Positions 24,724 through 36,544 of a DNA stretch of 64,000 nucleotides are shown here, one piece after another (within the stretch, counting starts at the first letter, position 1; each line of letters opens with the position of its first letter). Below the pieces are notes generated by a model. That model had not been told where the DNA came from. It did not search any database and saw only the letters and a list, made by a program, of their open reading frames with translations. The stretch is from Anadara kagoshimensis. Taxonomy: Eukaryota > Mollusca > Bivalvia > Arcoida > Arcidae. The translations under genes and the position numbers were made by a program. The stretch is from the NCBI GenBank assembly GCA_021292105.1, contig CM037867.1, positions 17,126,928 to 17,190,927 on the forward strand, in the 5' to 3' direction.

Positions 24724-25399
24724 ACAAAACGTCATTTACTTTACAAATATTTTGTGTATATGTAAGCAACATTTTTGTGTAACATTATTTGTAAATCAAA
24801 AATAGTAAACATAGATGATTGATAAAATGATAAAAGTATCGTGTTCTGTTTTCTAACCGAAGTATAAACCAAGTCGCAATTTCTCTTAAAGCAATATAAA
24901 TTGCTTAATTTATTGTGTAATGACTTCATATTTACTATTGTCTAAATTTGCTGCTAGTTAAACCCCCTTATGAAAAGTTTTTCTTTAGCTAAATTTGGTA
25001 AAATATATTTAGCTCTTCAAGTACCTTTTCAACATCTTAAAAAAATTTAGAAATATACTATAATTGTCTAAATTTCCTACAAGTTAAAATTTGAAATTTC
25101 TCAAAAACTAAGGTATACTCTCTCATGCAAAGTATTTCCTTGGCTTAATTTGGGTACCTTTGGGTAGCTTTTCAGCATCTTCAAAATAATTTTGGTTTCA
25201 TAATTTTGGTCCAAGCACTACAAGGCCGTCTAGTGCTGTAAAATTAAAACTGGTATAATATGTAATTTCACAATTTTGGTCTAAAAGCTACTGATGAGGA
25301 ATTGTATTGCGAAACAGCCGTCTAATGTTGTAAAGTTACCACAGGCATAATATGAAATAGCATTTTTTGAAATTTTACTCTATGTTAGAAATATCGTAC

Positions 25400-25498
25400 C
25401 TTCCGATTCGACGATGTTAGTTAAAATATTAGCTACCATCAGAAAAACGCTGACAAATGTTATCAATCCTGCCATTTTCCAAAGCTTTTTTGATTTGT
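25400..25498 (-). CDS. Exon with extra transmembrane/signal-anchor segment
   Basis: Acceptor TTTTTTTCAG, donor GTACGA. The peptide reads KSKKLWK, then MAGLITFVSVFLMVANIL and TNIVESE. A basic patch followed by a 19-21 residue hydrophobic run and an acidic stalk is the layout of a type II signal anchor (positive-inside rule). The ATG at 25475 could start a separate type II lectin. Equally, the frame is open through the ATG back into the exon at 26182 (A+AC = Asn), which continues from TM7 of the receptor. That would make this an eighth membrane helix, placing the coiled coil and lectins outside the cell. Confidence 0.72.
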
Positions 25499-25821
25499 CT
25501 GAAAAAAATTATTTTATTTGTTAATGTCCAAATGTGGTATTGATCTTATGATGATATGTTTGATTTATGATATTTCAACTAATTAATAACTACCCCGGGG
25601 GTATTATATGCCATCTTCAGTTATTTTTACTTTACATATACAAGTTGAAGAATGTAAAAAAACAATAACATATGTATGTTATAGTGAATATTTTTTTCAA
25701 ACAATACAAGGTTTTACTGAATCGATTTTTTGTAGTTAGTAATAGCTAACATTAATAGTTGCCATACTGTGTTTGGTATTATACCGAAGTTGAATTGAGT
25801 AATGATGTTTTACGCCCCAGG

Positions 25822-26125
25822 CAAGGATATTTTACTTATATCAAGACATCACCAGCTATCAGCAAAGTTGTAGAAAGTTTGCCTGTTCGTTGCGCTGATG
25901 ACTTACAGCGGGATTCTTTACCGTGCTAAGCCTACCGTGACAGGGGATCTCGTTTATTTTAAGTTCCAATCCGAAAGAACCGTGACTTTCATTTCGTAAT
26001 TTTCAAGTGCTTCGCGGCTGAACTACTACCAACTTATTAAGTCTTTGCTCAGAACCAGTCGAGATTCGAACCCCCGGACTGCCACTTTCAGAGTGAGCAC
26101 CCTACCAACAGAGCTACAGTGATAT
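25822..26125 (-). repeat. tRNA-derived SINE, best copy
   Basis: On the minus strand it starts with a tRNA-like head (GTAGCTCTGTTGGTAGGGTG, then GGGGGTTCGAATCTC, A and B boxes at tRNA spacing). The body contains CGGTAGGCTTAGCACGGT and the tail is TGGTGATGTCTTGATATAAG. Four other copies share head, body and tail. Confidence 0.8.
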
Positions 26126-26181
26126 TTACCCTGGGTTGTGTTATTTTATCATTTGTGGGTTTATCAATTATAATTACGTAC

Positions 26182-26224
26182 TTTTGGAGTTCGTTTTCAA
26201 GTTGTTTAAAACCTTTTCCAGAAC
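26182..26224 (-). CDS. 43-nt linker exon after TM7
   Basis: Acceptor CTGTTTTAG, donor GTACGT. The peptide is VLEKVLNNLKTNSK. It enters in phase 0 as TM7 leaves, and exits with one nucleotide that completes Asn in the exon at 25498. Following NPFLYTFIDLQ, the amphipathic VLEKVLNNL fits helix 8 of a GPCR. The exon is small enough that a chance match of splice sites cannot be excluded, but only one phase combination is open and it is the one that fits. Confidence 0.6.
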
Positions 26225-26747
26225 CTAAAACAGTTAAACAATATCATTTTTGAACAATATCTTAACTTTATCATTATACAGATGTGGATAAAGCCTCTTA
26301 TCTCTCAAAGCGCTGTTTCGACCCAGACTAAATAATCTGGGAATTTACTTCGTACCTAATTGATAAAATTACATCTGTTCTTATGTTACTTTTTTTTATT
26401 TACTTTAATAAACAGAATTAAAAATCTTCATTAAGATAGAAATGTCAAAAAAGTCTAATGGTAGAACAACATAATAACCATTAAGACAGTGTTTGAGCAA
26501 ATAGTGCAGTGCAGGATCAATTTAAAGTATGAATAAAACAGCCTCAAGCAAATTTTGAGTCTGCCTTAAAGCTCAACTCTATATATTTACCGCCTTTTCA
26601 AATGACCAGAAATATTATATCGTTATGAACTTTTATTCAATGAATATAATTTTAACTTGTATATAAGTACAACCTATTATTAAATACTTTAACTGGATTG
26701 TTTTCATTGCTTTTATAGATAGATTAAGTCGTATTTGTATAACAAAC

Positions 26748-26866
26748 CTGTAAGTCTATAAAAGTGTATAAAAATGGGTTGATTGCAGAATTGATTGGAA
26801 GAACAAATACAACTGTCCAAGCATAAACTGTCCTTTTCATATCATATCCAAACATAGCCATTACAC
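26748..26866 (-). CDS. GPCR transmembrane helix 7 exon
   Basis: Acceptor ACATTTGTAG, donor GTTTGT. Joined by one nucleotide to the main receptor exon (MG then VMAMFGYDMKRTVYAW). It holds the third extracellular loop and TM7 with VLPINSAINPFLYTF, where NPFLY is the NPxxY motif. If the intron were retained the protein would stop seven codons later. The exon is too short to show as a long open frame but is unmistakable by motif. Confidence 0.9.
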
Positions 26867-27479
26867 CTACAAATGTAAATATTAACAATATAGATGGTTA
26901 AGAGGCGGGAAACATAACCTAACATAAACTTTATTAATAATAAATAATCAAAACAAGAATAATGAGGTAAAAAAGATTTTTTAAAAATAAAACCTCTAAG
27001 ATGATGTTTAAATAATGTTGAAGTGAATTAAAGCATGTATTTATTCTTCAAGCCAAAACATATGTACTACTCGATATATGAAAGTAACAAGAAAATGAAC
27101 CTAACTCAATTTTTAAGTATTAATAGTAATTTTAATTATGATAAAAAAGTAGAAAAAAAATACCCCAGACCAGTCAAAAGAAATTTTGAATTATTGGTCG
27201 ATATATGTGTTTCTTTCTGGTTTTTCATTAACTTGTATGATTAGTGTTAATGTCTGTGTTAGTGGTGTTAGTGGACAATTTATTTTTATTTGCAAGTATG
27301 AGCGTATATTAAAGATAATTTTATTTAAATTTGATGTGTGAAAAATTTCCAATTATAAGAACTCGGAGACCAGATATTGTTTAATTATTTCATTGTAATT
27401 CAAATTTTCTAAAGAGATGGATAGACCATAATATGTTTTAGGTTTTAATCGAAGAAGCAACCAATTACTTTCGACATAC

Positions 27480-29175
27480 CCATTGTTCCAATAGGAATCC
27501 AGCACAAACAATCTGTTGCTACCACTAATGAAAGTCTCTTTGCTACTTCAATGTGCTTCAATTGTCCTGTTCTTGCTACTTTAGACGATATTTTTTTCAC
27601 TTCGTATACTATCGGGATCTGCGCGAGTGCAACAAAAAGAAAAGTTAGAAAATTGAAAACTACGAAGATTAAAAATGAATAAATCCATCCATCCGTTCTT
27701 TCTTTCCTCAACGGAAGAGATACACAAACACCAGAAGCAGAGTAATACTTCTCAAAAATGAAATGCGGAATCAATGCAATAGAAAGCGAAACAATCCAAG
27801 AAATAACGCTTCCAATAACAGCGTCTTTTCTGGATATTTTATGTTCTTTAAACGGAAATTTCACAGCTAAATATCGAGCAAACGTTATAAGTGATATTGT
27901 TAAAACTGACACCTCTGATGAAAGAACTGATATTATACCAAGCACTGCACAAAGTTTGCTATTTCGCCATTTGTACTCCCTCCAGATATATTCGCCTCGA
28001 AATACTGCATCACTAGTTCCTATCGATATTAGATATACTCCTATTAAAGTGTCTGCTAGAGTTAGATTCCCGACCAAAACAGAAAATGTATCTTGATAAA
28101 GTCCTCCTTTGCTTCTAATTCTATAAATCAAAACCATTATATTACCAATTACAGCTACTATACCAATTACCCAAAGAAAAATACGGAGAACAATATTTTC
28201 AATTAAATCTTCGCAACTTGATAGGTCAAATTGGGGAGCTATGCAGCGGTCATCTGACATTTGTTTGGGTTTCACACAGCATAATGCGAAGGTGTCGCTA
28301 TAAATCAGCTTCAGGTTCAAATTGTTCTGAAAAATTTTCCCGATATATAGATATCATTTCCGCGAGTATCCAAAACCTGGAGAGATATCATACTAGAAAA
28401 TAATTCTGTTTCTAAAATGTTGATCCTATTTTGTGATATATCTAAGTTTACCAAATGCGTTAGATTGTTAAATACTTGTGGATATAGTTCTTGTATTTGA
28501 GATCCAGTTATGGTAAGATTCACACAATTATGTATTCCAATAAAAGCCCCCGCTTCTATTCTTTCTAGCGAATGGCAACGCATCCAAAGTGTTTTCAACT
28601 GTGATAAATTTATGAAGACTTTATTTGGCAGTATTGGTTGTTGAACGTCTGTTAACTCCAGAGTATCAAGGTCTAGAAATTTCTCAAAAGTTTTATCAGA
28701 CCAGATTCGAGAAATACCTTTCCTGATAAAACTAGTTTTCTGAGATATTTGTGACGTCCACGTAAAACATTTGATTTGATAATCTGTCTAAACCTGTGAT
28801 ATGAGTTGAATGATATGATCTTAAAATGTTGTGTAGATGAATCTATTAAATTGAATATTTCATACTCTACACTACATTGTAACTCTGGTAATTGTGTATA
28901 ATTGATAAACCGTGAAAAAAGATGTGTTTCCCATTTAACATATACCAAATCCTGTATTTCGTAAAAATACTGGTTATGTATATTTTTCTGACACGATAGA
29001 ATAATACTGATGTATTGATTCTGATGCTCTTTATATTCGCAATGCATTTCATCGTAACTGTCGTAACACTGATCCACTCCATCACATATCTGTTCGGATG
29101 ATAAACAAATCCACTCCATACTGGCATCTAGACATTTTGAAATACCAATACAAGATACATTCTGTATACCCTTTT
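27480..29175 (-). CDS. GRL101/relaxin-receptor-like GPCR: LDLa, LRR, TM1-TM6
   Basis: A single 1.7-kb exon. The LDLa module at 29155-29040 has CIGISKC, WICLSSEQICDGVDQC and YDSYDEMHC, with all six Cys and the D-x-S-D-E calcium box. Leucine-rich repeats follow (about 28760-28350; NLTHLVNLDISQNRI is one), then the hinge CCVKPKQMSDDRCIAP and SSCEDLIENIVLRIFLWVIG. The 7TM core has GNIMVL (TM1), LTLAD (TM2), Cys before TM3, FARYLAVKFPF (TM3 end; D/E of DRY is Ala), CWIP (TM6). Peptide or protein hormone receptors of this type couple LRR binding to the 7TM domain through the hinge. Two single-base frame breaks, near 28730 and 28335, interrupt the LRR part. The donor is GTATGT after ATGG. Confidence 0.9.
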
Positions 29176-29639
29176 CTGAAATAAAGCATAAAAATGCATT
29201 TCGTCACAGGGTTATGAGATAATAATCTATCTGATCATTCAAGGATCAGCATTTTAAATCAATTATTGAATGTAACTAAATTACTGACTTTTTAAACGAA
29301 AATGTGGATTTGCATGCATATATTACAATCTTTTATCGTATGTACAACATTTTTGATCAGTTCGTCAATTTTATGAGTGAAGTTTTAGATAGACAACACA
29401 TACATTTTTGTATTTTTTTACATATTTTTTTTGTCAAATATAAACGGTATCCGTGTGAGCACAAGCTGTGCACCATTGCCTGTTGATTTGTTTTCTTTAT
29501 TTGGATGGAGCAGAATATATGACTCTAGTTAAATCTGGAGCAAGGACTGTCCAAACCATGCATACATGCAGATACAGTATAAAGGTGACGTTCTATCTTA
29601 TAAAAATCTTAAATGTGTATATCATCTATCCCTATGACC

Positions 29640-30215
29640 TTAAAATAAATGATATGATTAATTACTTCAGTAAGTTCTGCTTCATATTTTACTCAATCAT
29701 GACGCCAAGGAAGCGCTAAATTTGAAGCTGTATGACAAACATGATGACTTAAATGTTCCTATTGCAAACTTTCGGTTCCATGCAACAACATAACTACTGT
29801 CCTGCCTTCGAAGTATTAGTTTCTAACATAAATACGAGATGGTAGTATTTGATCCGACTTTGGCAACTTTATACATTGAAGCTAGCTGCTAATAAATAAA
29901 TTTTTGACCCATGAATATTGCAAGTCTAGGCTTATCAGAACATTTAAAGTTTTATGGCAGTCATCACAATATCTTTTATATCTCCTTGTCCAAATTACCC
30001 TGTATTTATTTGACGCCCAATAGTTTGTTGTTCATTTCACTCTCAATTTTGATTACATACGTGTTGTTAGGTTAACAGTAGGTGCTTACTTTGACGAAAC
30101 ATCCGACCTCATTTCCCTTGCCAAATTGACTTGTCGGTTTCAGGTTTCATTTTGTTTACTTTCTTTAGAATTGTGACTTGGACATGGAACATTATGTGTG
30201 TTTTGAATATGTGTT
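29640..30215 (+). mobile_element. Truncated retroelement copy, very decayed
   Basis: Carries TCTGCTTCATATT, GCTGTATGACAAACATGATG, ATATTGCAAGTCTAGGCTTA and GACTTGTCGGTTTCAGG in the same order as the better copies at 50385 and 62455. Many indels; no open frame remains. Confidence 0.65.
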
Positions 30216-30960
30216 ACGTTTTAATTTTATCCTAAAGTATATACTATGCCATAATATTGGTATGCTTGTGTATGTTTTTAAAATAATAAGTATAGTCGAA
30301 ACGAGGGAAAATGTTTAAAAACGTTAAATAGATTGCACAATGCAATATATGACACTCATAACATATACGACTTTCATCAGATAATACAATGGCTAAGTAC
30401 AGGCTACTAAATTAGAAAAAAGGTTGAAAATAAATATAGTATTTAAACTTTATTAAATTAAATAAGTTTACGTAAACATCTTTAAACACTATAGTAAAAA
30501 CTTTTATATGACTTATATCGAGTCATTCTTTATTACCATATTGAATTCAAACATGGCTTGTGGTGAACAACATGCTTTTCATCTAAAAAACAGTACTGTG
30601 CTGTGATCAGGTAGCTGTATTTGTACAGTAACTGAGGTGGATCTCAAATTCTAATAAGTTAGGCAGGTTTTATATTTTCTCGTCCTCGTTTTGTGAAAGA
30701 TATTTTTAATTCTTTAAAATACTTTCATACCTTTCAAAGACATCATTTAAATATATGTTTGCTTTTTAATTGCAAAGTTTATTACCATGCATTTTTTTTA
30801 CTTTAACGTTTGATTTATTTGCATTTAACATGTGACTATGACCTGGATATCAAGACAATTGTATAGTAAAACAAAGATAGCAATACAATACACAGCAATA
30901 AAAAATGGATTAATAATTTGCAAATACGAGTATATCATAAAGAAAAATATATGTACTTAC

Positions 30961-31098
30961 GTGTTTTCATTTTAAAACTCCCTTTAGCTATTACATTAAT
31001 CATCTGGCTGCTGCTTCTTGAAAAGATGTGCCCATCTCCTTCTGCAACATTAATTCTACCAAATTCGCCTTTGTTTCCCGTAACGTATAAGTCGTCAT
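30961..31098 (-). CDS. YWTD propeller closing blade exon
   Basis: Acceptor AAAATGTTAG, donor GTAAGT. The peptide DDLYVTGNKGEFGRINVAEG continues DGHIFSRSSSQMINVIAKGS and FKMKT. The D-x-LYVT-x-G-x-I pattern equals L-Y-W-T-D of LDL-receptor class B repeats. It follows the exon at 37313 (G+AT = Asp) and joins the LDLa exon (C+AA = Gln), so the propeller leads straight into LDLa. The overlapping plus-strand frame is a shadow. Confidence 0.75.
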
Positions 31099-31320
31099 CT
31101 AACATTTTATGGAATATCATATACATGTTATTTCAAAACATATTTTTCATCATAAAGTAGGTGTATATATGTACTTGTTAGTTTCTTGTGACAAATAATT
31201 ACATTGGAGAAAACAAGAAACCGAGTAATGGTAGCTTGATATGTGTATCAATTGTGTTTAACGATTTTTGTAGCAAGTGCGACTAGTTGTTCTTTTCGAT
31301 GTCACAGGATGAAATACTAT

Positions 31321-31412
31321 CTATAAGCCCTATAAGCCATTTATAACCTGGCTTATTGGCAGTAAAAATATCAGCCACCTATAAGCCATGCTTATAGGTG
31401 GCTTATAGACTA
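31321..31412. repeat. TATAAGCC foldback cluster, left
   Basis: Several TATAAGCC/GGCTTATA copies in both orientations, including a perfect 12-bp-arm palindrome at 31375-31401 (CCACCTATAAGC, CAT, then its complement). A matching cluster in opposite orientation lies at 36545-36715. Confidence 0.8.
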
Positions 31413-31454
31413 TTACTGTTTCTAAATAAAATCATTATCATGTACTTACATTAT

Positions 31455-31464
31455 GGTAGTCTAT

Positions 31465-31495
<31 letters not shown>

Positions 31496-31597
31496 TTAAT
31501 TAAATTTATTCAATTTGTATATATGACAAAAAACTATAGAAGAAAATACGCACTTTAAAATATAATGACCGACTATAAAATGTCATAATTATTAGTG

Positions 31598-31652
<55 letters not shown>

Positions 31653-31680
31653 TTCATGTATTTATTTATTTGTAATTATA
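31455..31680. repeat. (TTTA)n microsatellites
   Basis: Two TTTA/ATTT tracts (31455-31500 and 31604-31672) separated by about 100 bp of AT-rich sequence. Confidence 0.95.
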
Positions 31681-32464
31681 TTTTTTTATTATAATCTCTA
31701 GCTCTATAGTGAGTCTTTTAACAGCTTCTTATCGGTGTATTTACCTGTATTTATCTTTTTAAAATTTAGAAACTAATAGTTTCGACTATTTATCAGTTTG
31801 AAGGTGTAAATTACATATTTATGTCTATCGATAATAGACACATCACGATTACTAATTGATGACCATCGGCAAACCTCCTCAACAACTTACGTAACTAATT
31901 GATAACGGAAGCAAACTCAAACTCATTTAATCACTCGATAGCATATTCTACGTTAAAAATTCACCTGTGTGGTGTTAATCTGATTAACTTTAAATAATTT
32001 GGATAAACTGGAATTTTAATGATGTAATCTTAGTGATTAGTAATGTTAGGGAGTATTAATTACTTTTTACCAATTGTTATTCGTGTGTAAATTAATGAAT
32101 AAATTAATATTTATTATTAAACATTTTAATAACTATCTAAAATATATGAAGTGATTTAAAATTATTTGAATATTTCATCTAGGATAAAGCACAAAGGAAG
32201 TCAAAATTAATATTCATATTTCCATCGCACTCTCAATAAAATGGGGAGTCTTGTTTCTTTTTAAAAATGTTTTTGGAGAGAGTGATATTCTTGCGCAAAA
32301 AAGACGCTAAAATGGTGAAAATGAATTTCATTACTACCAATTTACATTTGTTTATATTGCAGAAACAAGACAAATTTCTAAAGCATAATATATTTTAATT
32401 ACGTGACCTGAAACTACCTGCACACAAATATTTCCTCACAAATGGAATGAAAAATTAACGAACT

Positions 32465-32812
32465 TAGAGTGAGTTGAGTTAAGTAATGGTGTTTAACATC
32501 ACTGTCAAGAATATTTCACTTATTTCGAGATATCGCCGGCTATAAGCGAAGGTACATATATTTTGCCTGTGCCATGCTTGCGCTGCTGGCAGTATACAGC
32601 AGGGTTCCTCATCGTTCCAAGCTACCGTGACACAGGACCTCGTTTATTTTAGTTCCCATACGAAAGAACCCTCAATTAAATTCGGTAATGTCGAGTATTT
32701 GACAATCACTACCCACTTTCAAGTCTTGGGTCAAATCCAGTCGGGGTTTGTACCCACGACCTCCCATTCACGGAGCTAGCAGTCTTCAAACTGAGCAACC
32801 GCAACGAACTGG
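32465..32812 (-). repeat. tRNA-derived SINE copy
   Basis: Same layout as the copy at 25822: tail ATATTTCACTTATTTCGAGA, body CCAAGCTACCGTGACACAGG, degenerate tRNA-like head with CGGGGTTTGTACCC. Confidence 0.75.
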
Positions 32813-33888
32813 GGAGTAATAAAGTTATATGATTGATGTTGTGATTAAAAAAATTAAAACAAAAACCGGACTTTTATTTTGACCGGAATTTATTTAAAGT
32901 AAATTATTGTTTTAAATTTTAACGATTAGTACGAGTTACGGCCGAAGATTATATGTTACACCCATGGTCTACTTACTACACAGGAGTGCAAGATAACCCT
33001 CATAATTTACCGAACGAAAAATTGTGATGTGTTTGCTTGCCGAAATTTTTTTCCTGTACTTCTGTGCCCTTCTGTTTAATCCTAGAATCTAAAACTCACC
33101 TAACCTCACCAGCTTGCTTCGTATTGTGTTCTGGCTAATCCTAGTGTGAGAAAATTCGCTTGCCGAATGTTGTTTCTTTTCTCAGTGCACTTCGGTTTCC
33201 TCCAACATTGTTGAACTTGACGTCTAGACACAAAGACTACACATTTTTTACAAACTGAAATTTTTTTTATTATGCATAAAGCACAGTTGCCCAACTTTCC
33301 ACCTATTATAATTTAAAAACAAATTGGTGTATCACAGAATTTCATGCTATGTGATCAGTATATGTATAACGTTGATTAAAAAGAAATTCACGGTATTTTA
33401 ATGAATTATTTATAATATTAAAATATATACCGTATTTTCAAATAATAAAAAAATAATAAAAATAGCACATAACCTAGGCGTCATACCATATGCGTTCTCT
33501 ATACACGGACTTGGGGTAGGTTAGGCTTCAAGTACCAGGACGCTAAGTACCCGGGACATCTTTCAAGGTAAGCCGTTCGCATAAAACTGTGACAGGTCCT
33601 AGTGTCAGAAAAATGTGTCAGTTCGCTCATGCTCCAGTTTCACAATCATTTGAAGATTTTTCTGACGTTAAAACTGGCAAATTTAGACGAACATGTTTCG
33701 TAACACAAATAAGAAATATCGACAAAATAAGAATATCGATGTAATAAAGCTTAGAGAGATCTTCAAAACGACACCTCAAATGTATGAATATCTTGAAAAT
33801 TAACAAAATTAATCAGATTTCAAATGTGCCAGATTTAAGTTATAAGTATATTCCGTTGTTCGTTGTGTTATGATTACATCTATGAGAG

Positions 33889-33917
33889 AGAGGGAGTGAG
33901 AGAGAGAGAGAGAGAGA
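33889..33917. repeat. (GA)n microsatellite
   Basis: GAGAGA run with two interruptions. Together with the CT run at 34080 it forms an inverted pair of purine/pyrimidine tracts about 190 bp apart. Confidence 0.92.
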
Positions 33918-34075
33918 TTTGGTTTCAGTGTCATACACTTTTTTAATTATATATACCAGTAATAATTCAATAAATGTTTTTAATGACAATGGTAATAAAT
34001 AATTAGTTTTTTGAACAGTTCCACAGTGTAAATGTTAGATTTTCAATTTGTCAAGACTCTCATTATTATACTGTG

Positions 34076-34079
<4 letters not shown>

Positions 34080-34139
<60 letters not shown>

Positions 34140-34152
34140 CTCTCTCTCTCTC
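34080..34152. repeat. (CT)n microsatellite
   Basis: About 35 CT units with one TTTCTT interruption; a mirror-repeat, triplex-prone tract. Confidence 0.96.
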
Positions 34153-34819
34153 GCTAAGAATTTTATTAATTGTTACATAATAAAATTATTTATTCAACTT
34201 TCTCTCATGTGGTGTAAAAATACTTCACTTCCTTTTTCTCTCATATAACAGTTTAATGTGAAATCTGAAACCATTACATGAAGTGGTTCAGTGTCAGTCA
34301 TTCGTTTTTCATTTTCTATGATATAAGGATAGATAATTACAAAATAACATTAAACTCGTTTTTCCATCTTTTAACTTGTTTAATGTTCTTTTGAAAATTA
34401 TCCGTGTATCCATCAATAAAGAAAATAAGTACCGGTATCTCATTAAAAACTATGTTTCAATGGACATTTTTAATAAAATTAAGCTGATCTCAAGAGTTAT
34501 TGAATATATAAATAATGTATATTATTTATATGTATATTAACTAAAAAAGAAATGTGCCTCTATTAAGACTATACAAATGAAAATTAATCTCTGATCGATG
34601 ATTGATCTTTATAATTGATCACTGCCAGCCAGATACATAAGTGTATTACAGGTGAGATTTGACTTCCTGTCTTCCTTGATATCTTGGATCAGTAAGCCTA
34701 AAAATTATTCCTCGAATGAAAGACAAACTATAATAATAATAATAATAATAATAACTAGAGTTTGTAACTGGGATACCAGTTACGTATGATTCCCCACCGT
34801 CCATAAATGATATATGGCA

Positions 34820-35430
34820 TATATCCGGTTAAAAGACCTTAGAGTCTTACTTCTTTTTCAGGGTTTTCAACCGTCCCAGAATATAAAAGTGTTGTTAATC
34901 TTGATCACTCAGACGCTTTACTCTTTCCATCCTATAAATTCCATACACGAGATTTATTCCGTATAATACACCTAAACTAACAAGACCCTCTACGTGTTAA
35001 AAAGTATGGCTTTCTCATAGATAGGATCTTTTAACCGGACTGTATATATAGCGCCGATCTATTTCAACACACTTTATAAGGTCCGGTTAAAAGATTTGCT
35101 TCACATTAAAATGCCCGTTTTTCCCATAGATGGGTCTTTTAACCGGACTTATATATAGAGTCGATCTATTTTATTCCTAATGTTTCCAATTATTTTTATT
35201 CCGTTGATTTTAAGTTTATTCTATTGTTTTAGAGGGTTTTCTTATGGGAGAGACATAATATCAAAAGGGGCATGTTTATTTTTCTGGTATTTTAAAACGC
35301 AAAGAAATGCGCATTTATAAATATCTGGACTAAAAAGATTCTCTGCGTGTTAAAAAGTATGTTTCCTCATAGATAGGGTCTTTAAACCGGACTGTAATAT
35401 AGCGCCGATCTATTTCAAAACACTCGGTTT
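34820..35430. repeat. Repeats with GGTCTTTTAACCGG core
   Basis: The core (or its complement CCGGTTAAAAGACC) occurs five times: 34825, 35024, 35083, 35132 and 35377. Longer flanks are shared: GTGTTAAAAAGTATG, CTCATAGATAGG and AGCGCCGATCTATTTCAA appear near both 34995 and 35350. Orientation alternates, which suggests fragments of a foldback element. Confidence 0.7.
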
Positions 35431-36063
35431 GTCCAAAAATGAGTACCTTCTGGTAGGGTACGTTATGGTATGGGTACGTTTTGTCCTGCTGCCGTACAGA
35501 TCTATCACTCAATTAAACTGTTCAGTTATAAGATTTTATGCTCGAGTGGACTTGTTTGACGGTCACTAATCGGATTAACTCATAGGTGAAGGCATTGGCT
35601 TGGTATTATTAAAGTGTCGTAACCAGCTTATGTCCATTCAGAATTGGTTTCCCCGGGCCCTCAGCGACGTATTTAGTTACGCCATTTACACCCACCTACC
35701 TTCCAGATAAAGAGACAATGAACAGGTGTAGCATATCTACACAGACAAGATATTATTGGTACTAAATTTCATCTAAATCCATCAAGCCGTGTTCGAGATC
35801 TGATCCAGCATAATACTATGGTAGTAGGTCTTGAGAGAGGCGGAATAATAAGAATAATAAGAAGAAAAAACTGAACGAAAACAATATGATTTCCCACCTA
35901 TGGTGGTGGGGAATCATAATAAATATGTCAAAATATAAGTAAAAAAATATATATTTATTATTTATATTTTATTAAAATCTGAAAGTTTTAGAGCTAGTCA
36001 CGTGATCACATCTTAGGTAACTAGATACTGATATACATTTAAAATAAAAGATATGAGTTCATG

Positions 36064-36137
36064 TCCTCCGTTGGCCTAATGGATAAGGATGTAGATTTAG
36101 AATTAGAATGTAGAGTTCAAGTCCCGCTGAGGACAAA
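36064..36137 (+). pseudogene. tRNA-Arg-like sequence, degenerate
   Basis: GTCCTCCGTTGGCCTAATGG, then ATAAGG, resembles the acceptor and D arms of a eukaryotic tRNA-Arg, and the 3' end (GTTCAAGTCCCGCTGAGGAC) pairs six of seven acceptor positions. The anticodon stem does not pair and the T stem is mutated (GTAGAG opposite CCCGCT). Probably a tRNA pseudogene or SINE head, not a working tRNA. Confidence 0.55.
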
Positions 36138-36235
36138 ATTGAGTTAGTAAATTGGTAATAAATGATGTTCAGTAATGTTATCTTAATTATATGTGATTTC
36201 AGGATAAATTACATAAGATTTAAAAATTATATATA

Positions 36236-36265
36236 TGAATAATAAATAAATAAATAAATAAATGA
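36236..36265. repeat. (TAAA)n microsatellite
   Basis: Six AAAT units, followed by about 200 bp rich in AATAAA-type sequence. It is complementary to the TTTA tracts at 31455-31680. Confidence 0.9.
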
Positions 36266-36544
36266 AATATTAACAAAGTAAAACTATTTAATAACAATAA
36301 AATAATATTTTTTAAATAAAAAGATTAAATAAATAAAATAAAATAAATTAATAACAATAAAATAAATATTTTTCAAATGAAAAATAAAAAATATAACAAT
36401 TTAATTAGGAAAGTAATAATTATTTTTAACATCATATTTATATAATTTTAAAATTAAAAATAACATATATTGAACTCTGTTTCCTGTATTTGTTTGTAAA
36501 ACAAACCATTAAAGATCCTTAAAAGCGCATTTAAATCTTCTACT

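Noticed and set aside
27758..28096. 112-codon plus-strand frame
   Set aside because: Shadow of the GPCR 7TM exon on the other strand.
28320..28400. Tiny 50-bp intron (GTTTTGG...TTTTTCAG) joining the LRR and hinge frames
   Set aside because: It would delete the conserved LRR strand VLDTRGNDI; a single missing base explains the data better.
34048..34248. Serine/leucine-rich plus-strand frame
   Set aside because: Produced by the (CT)n tract.
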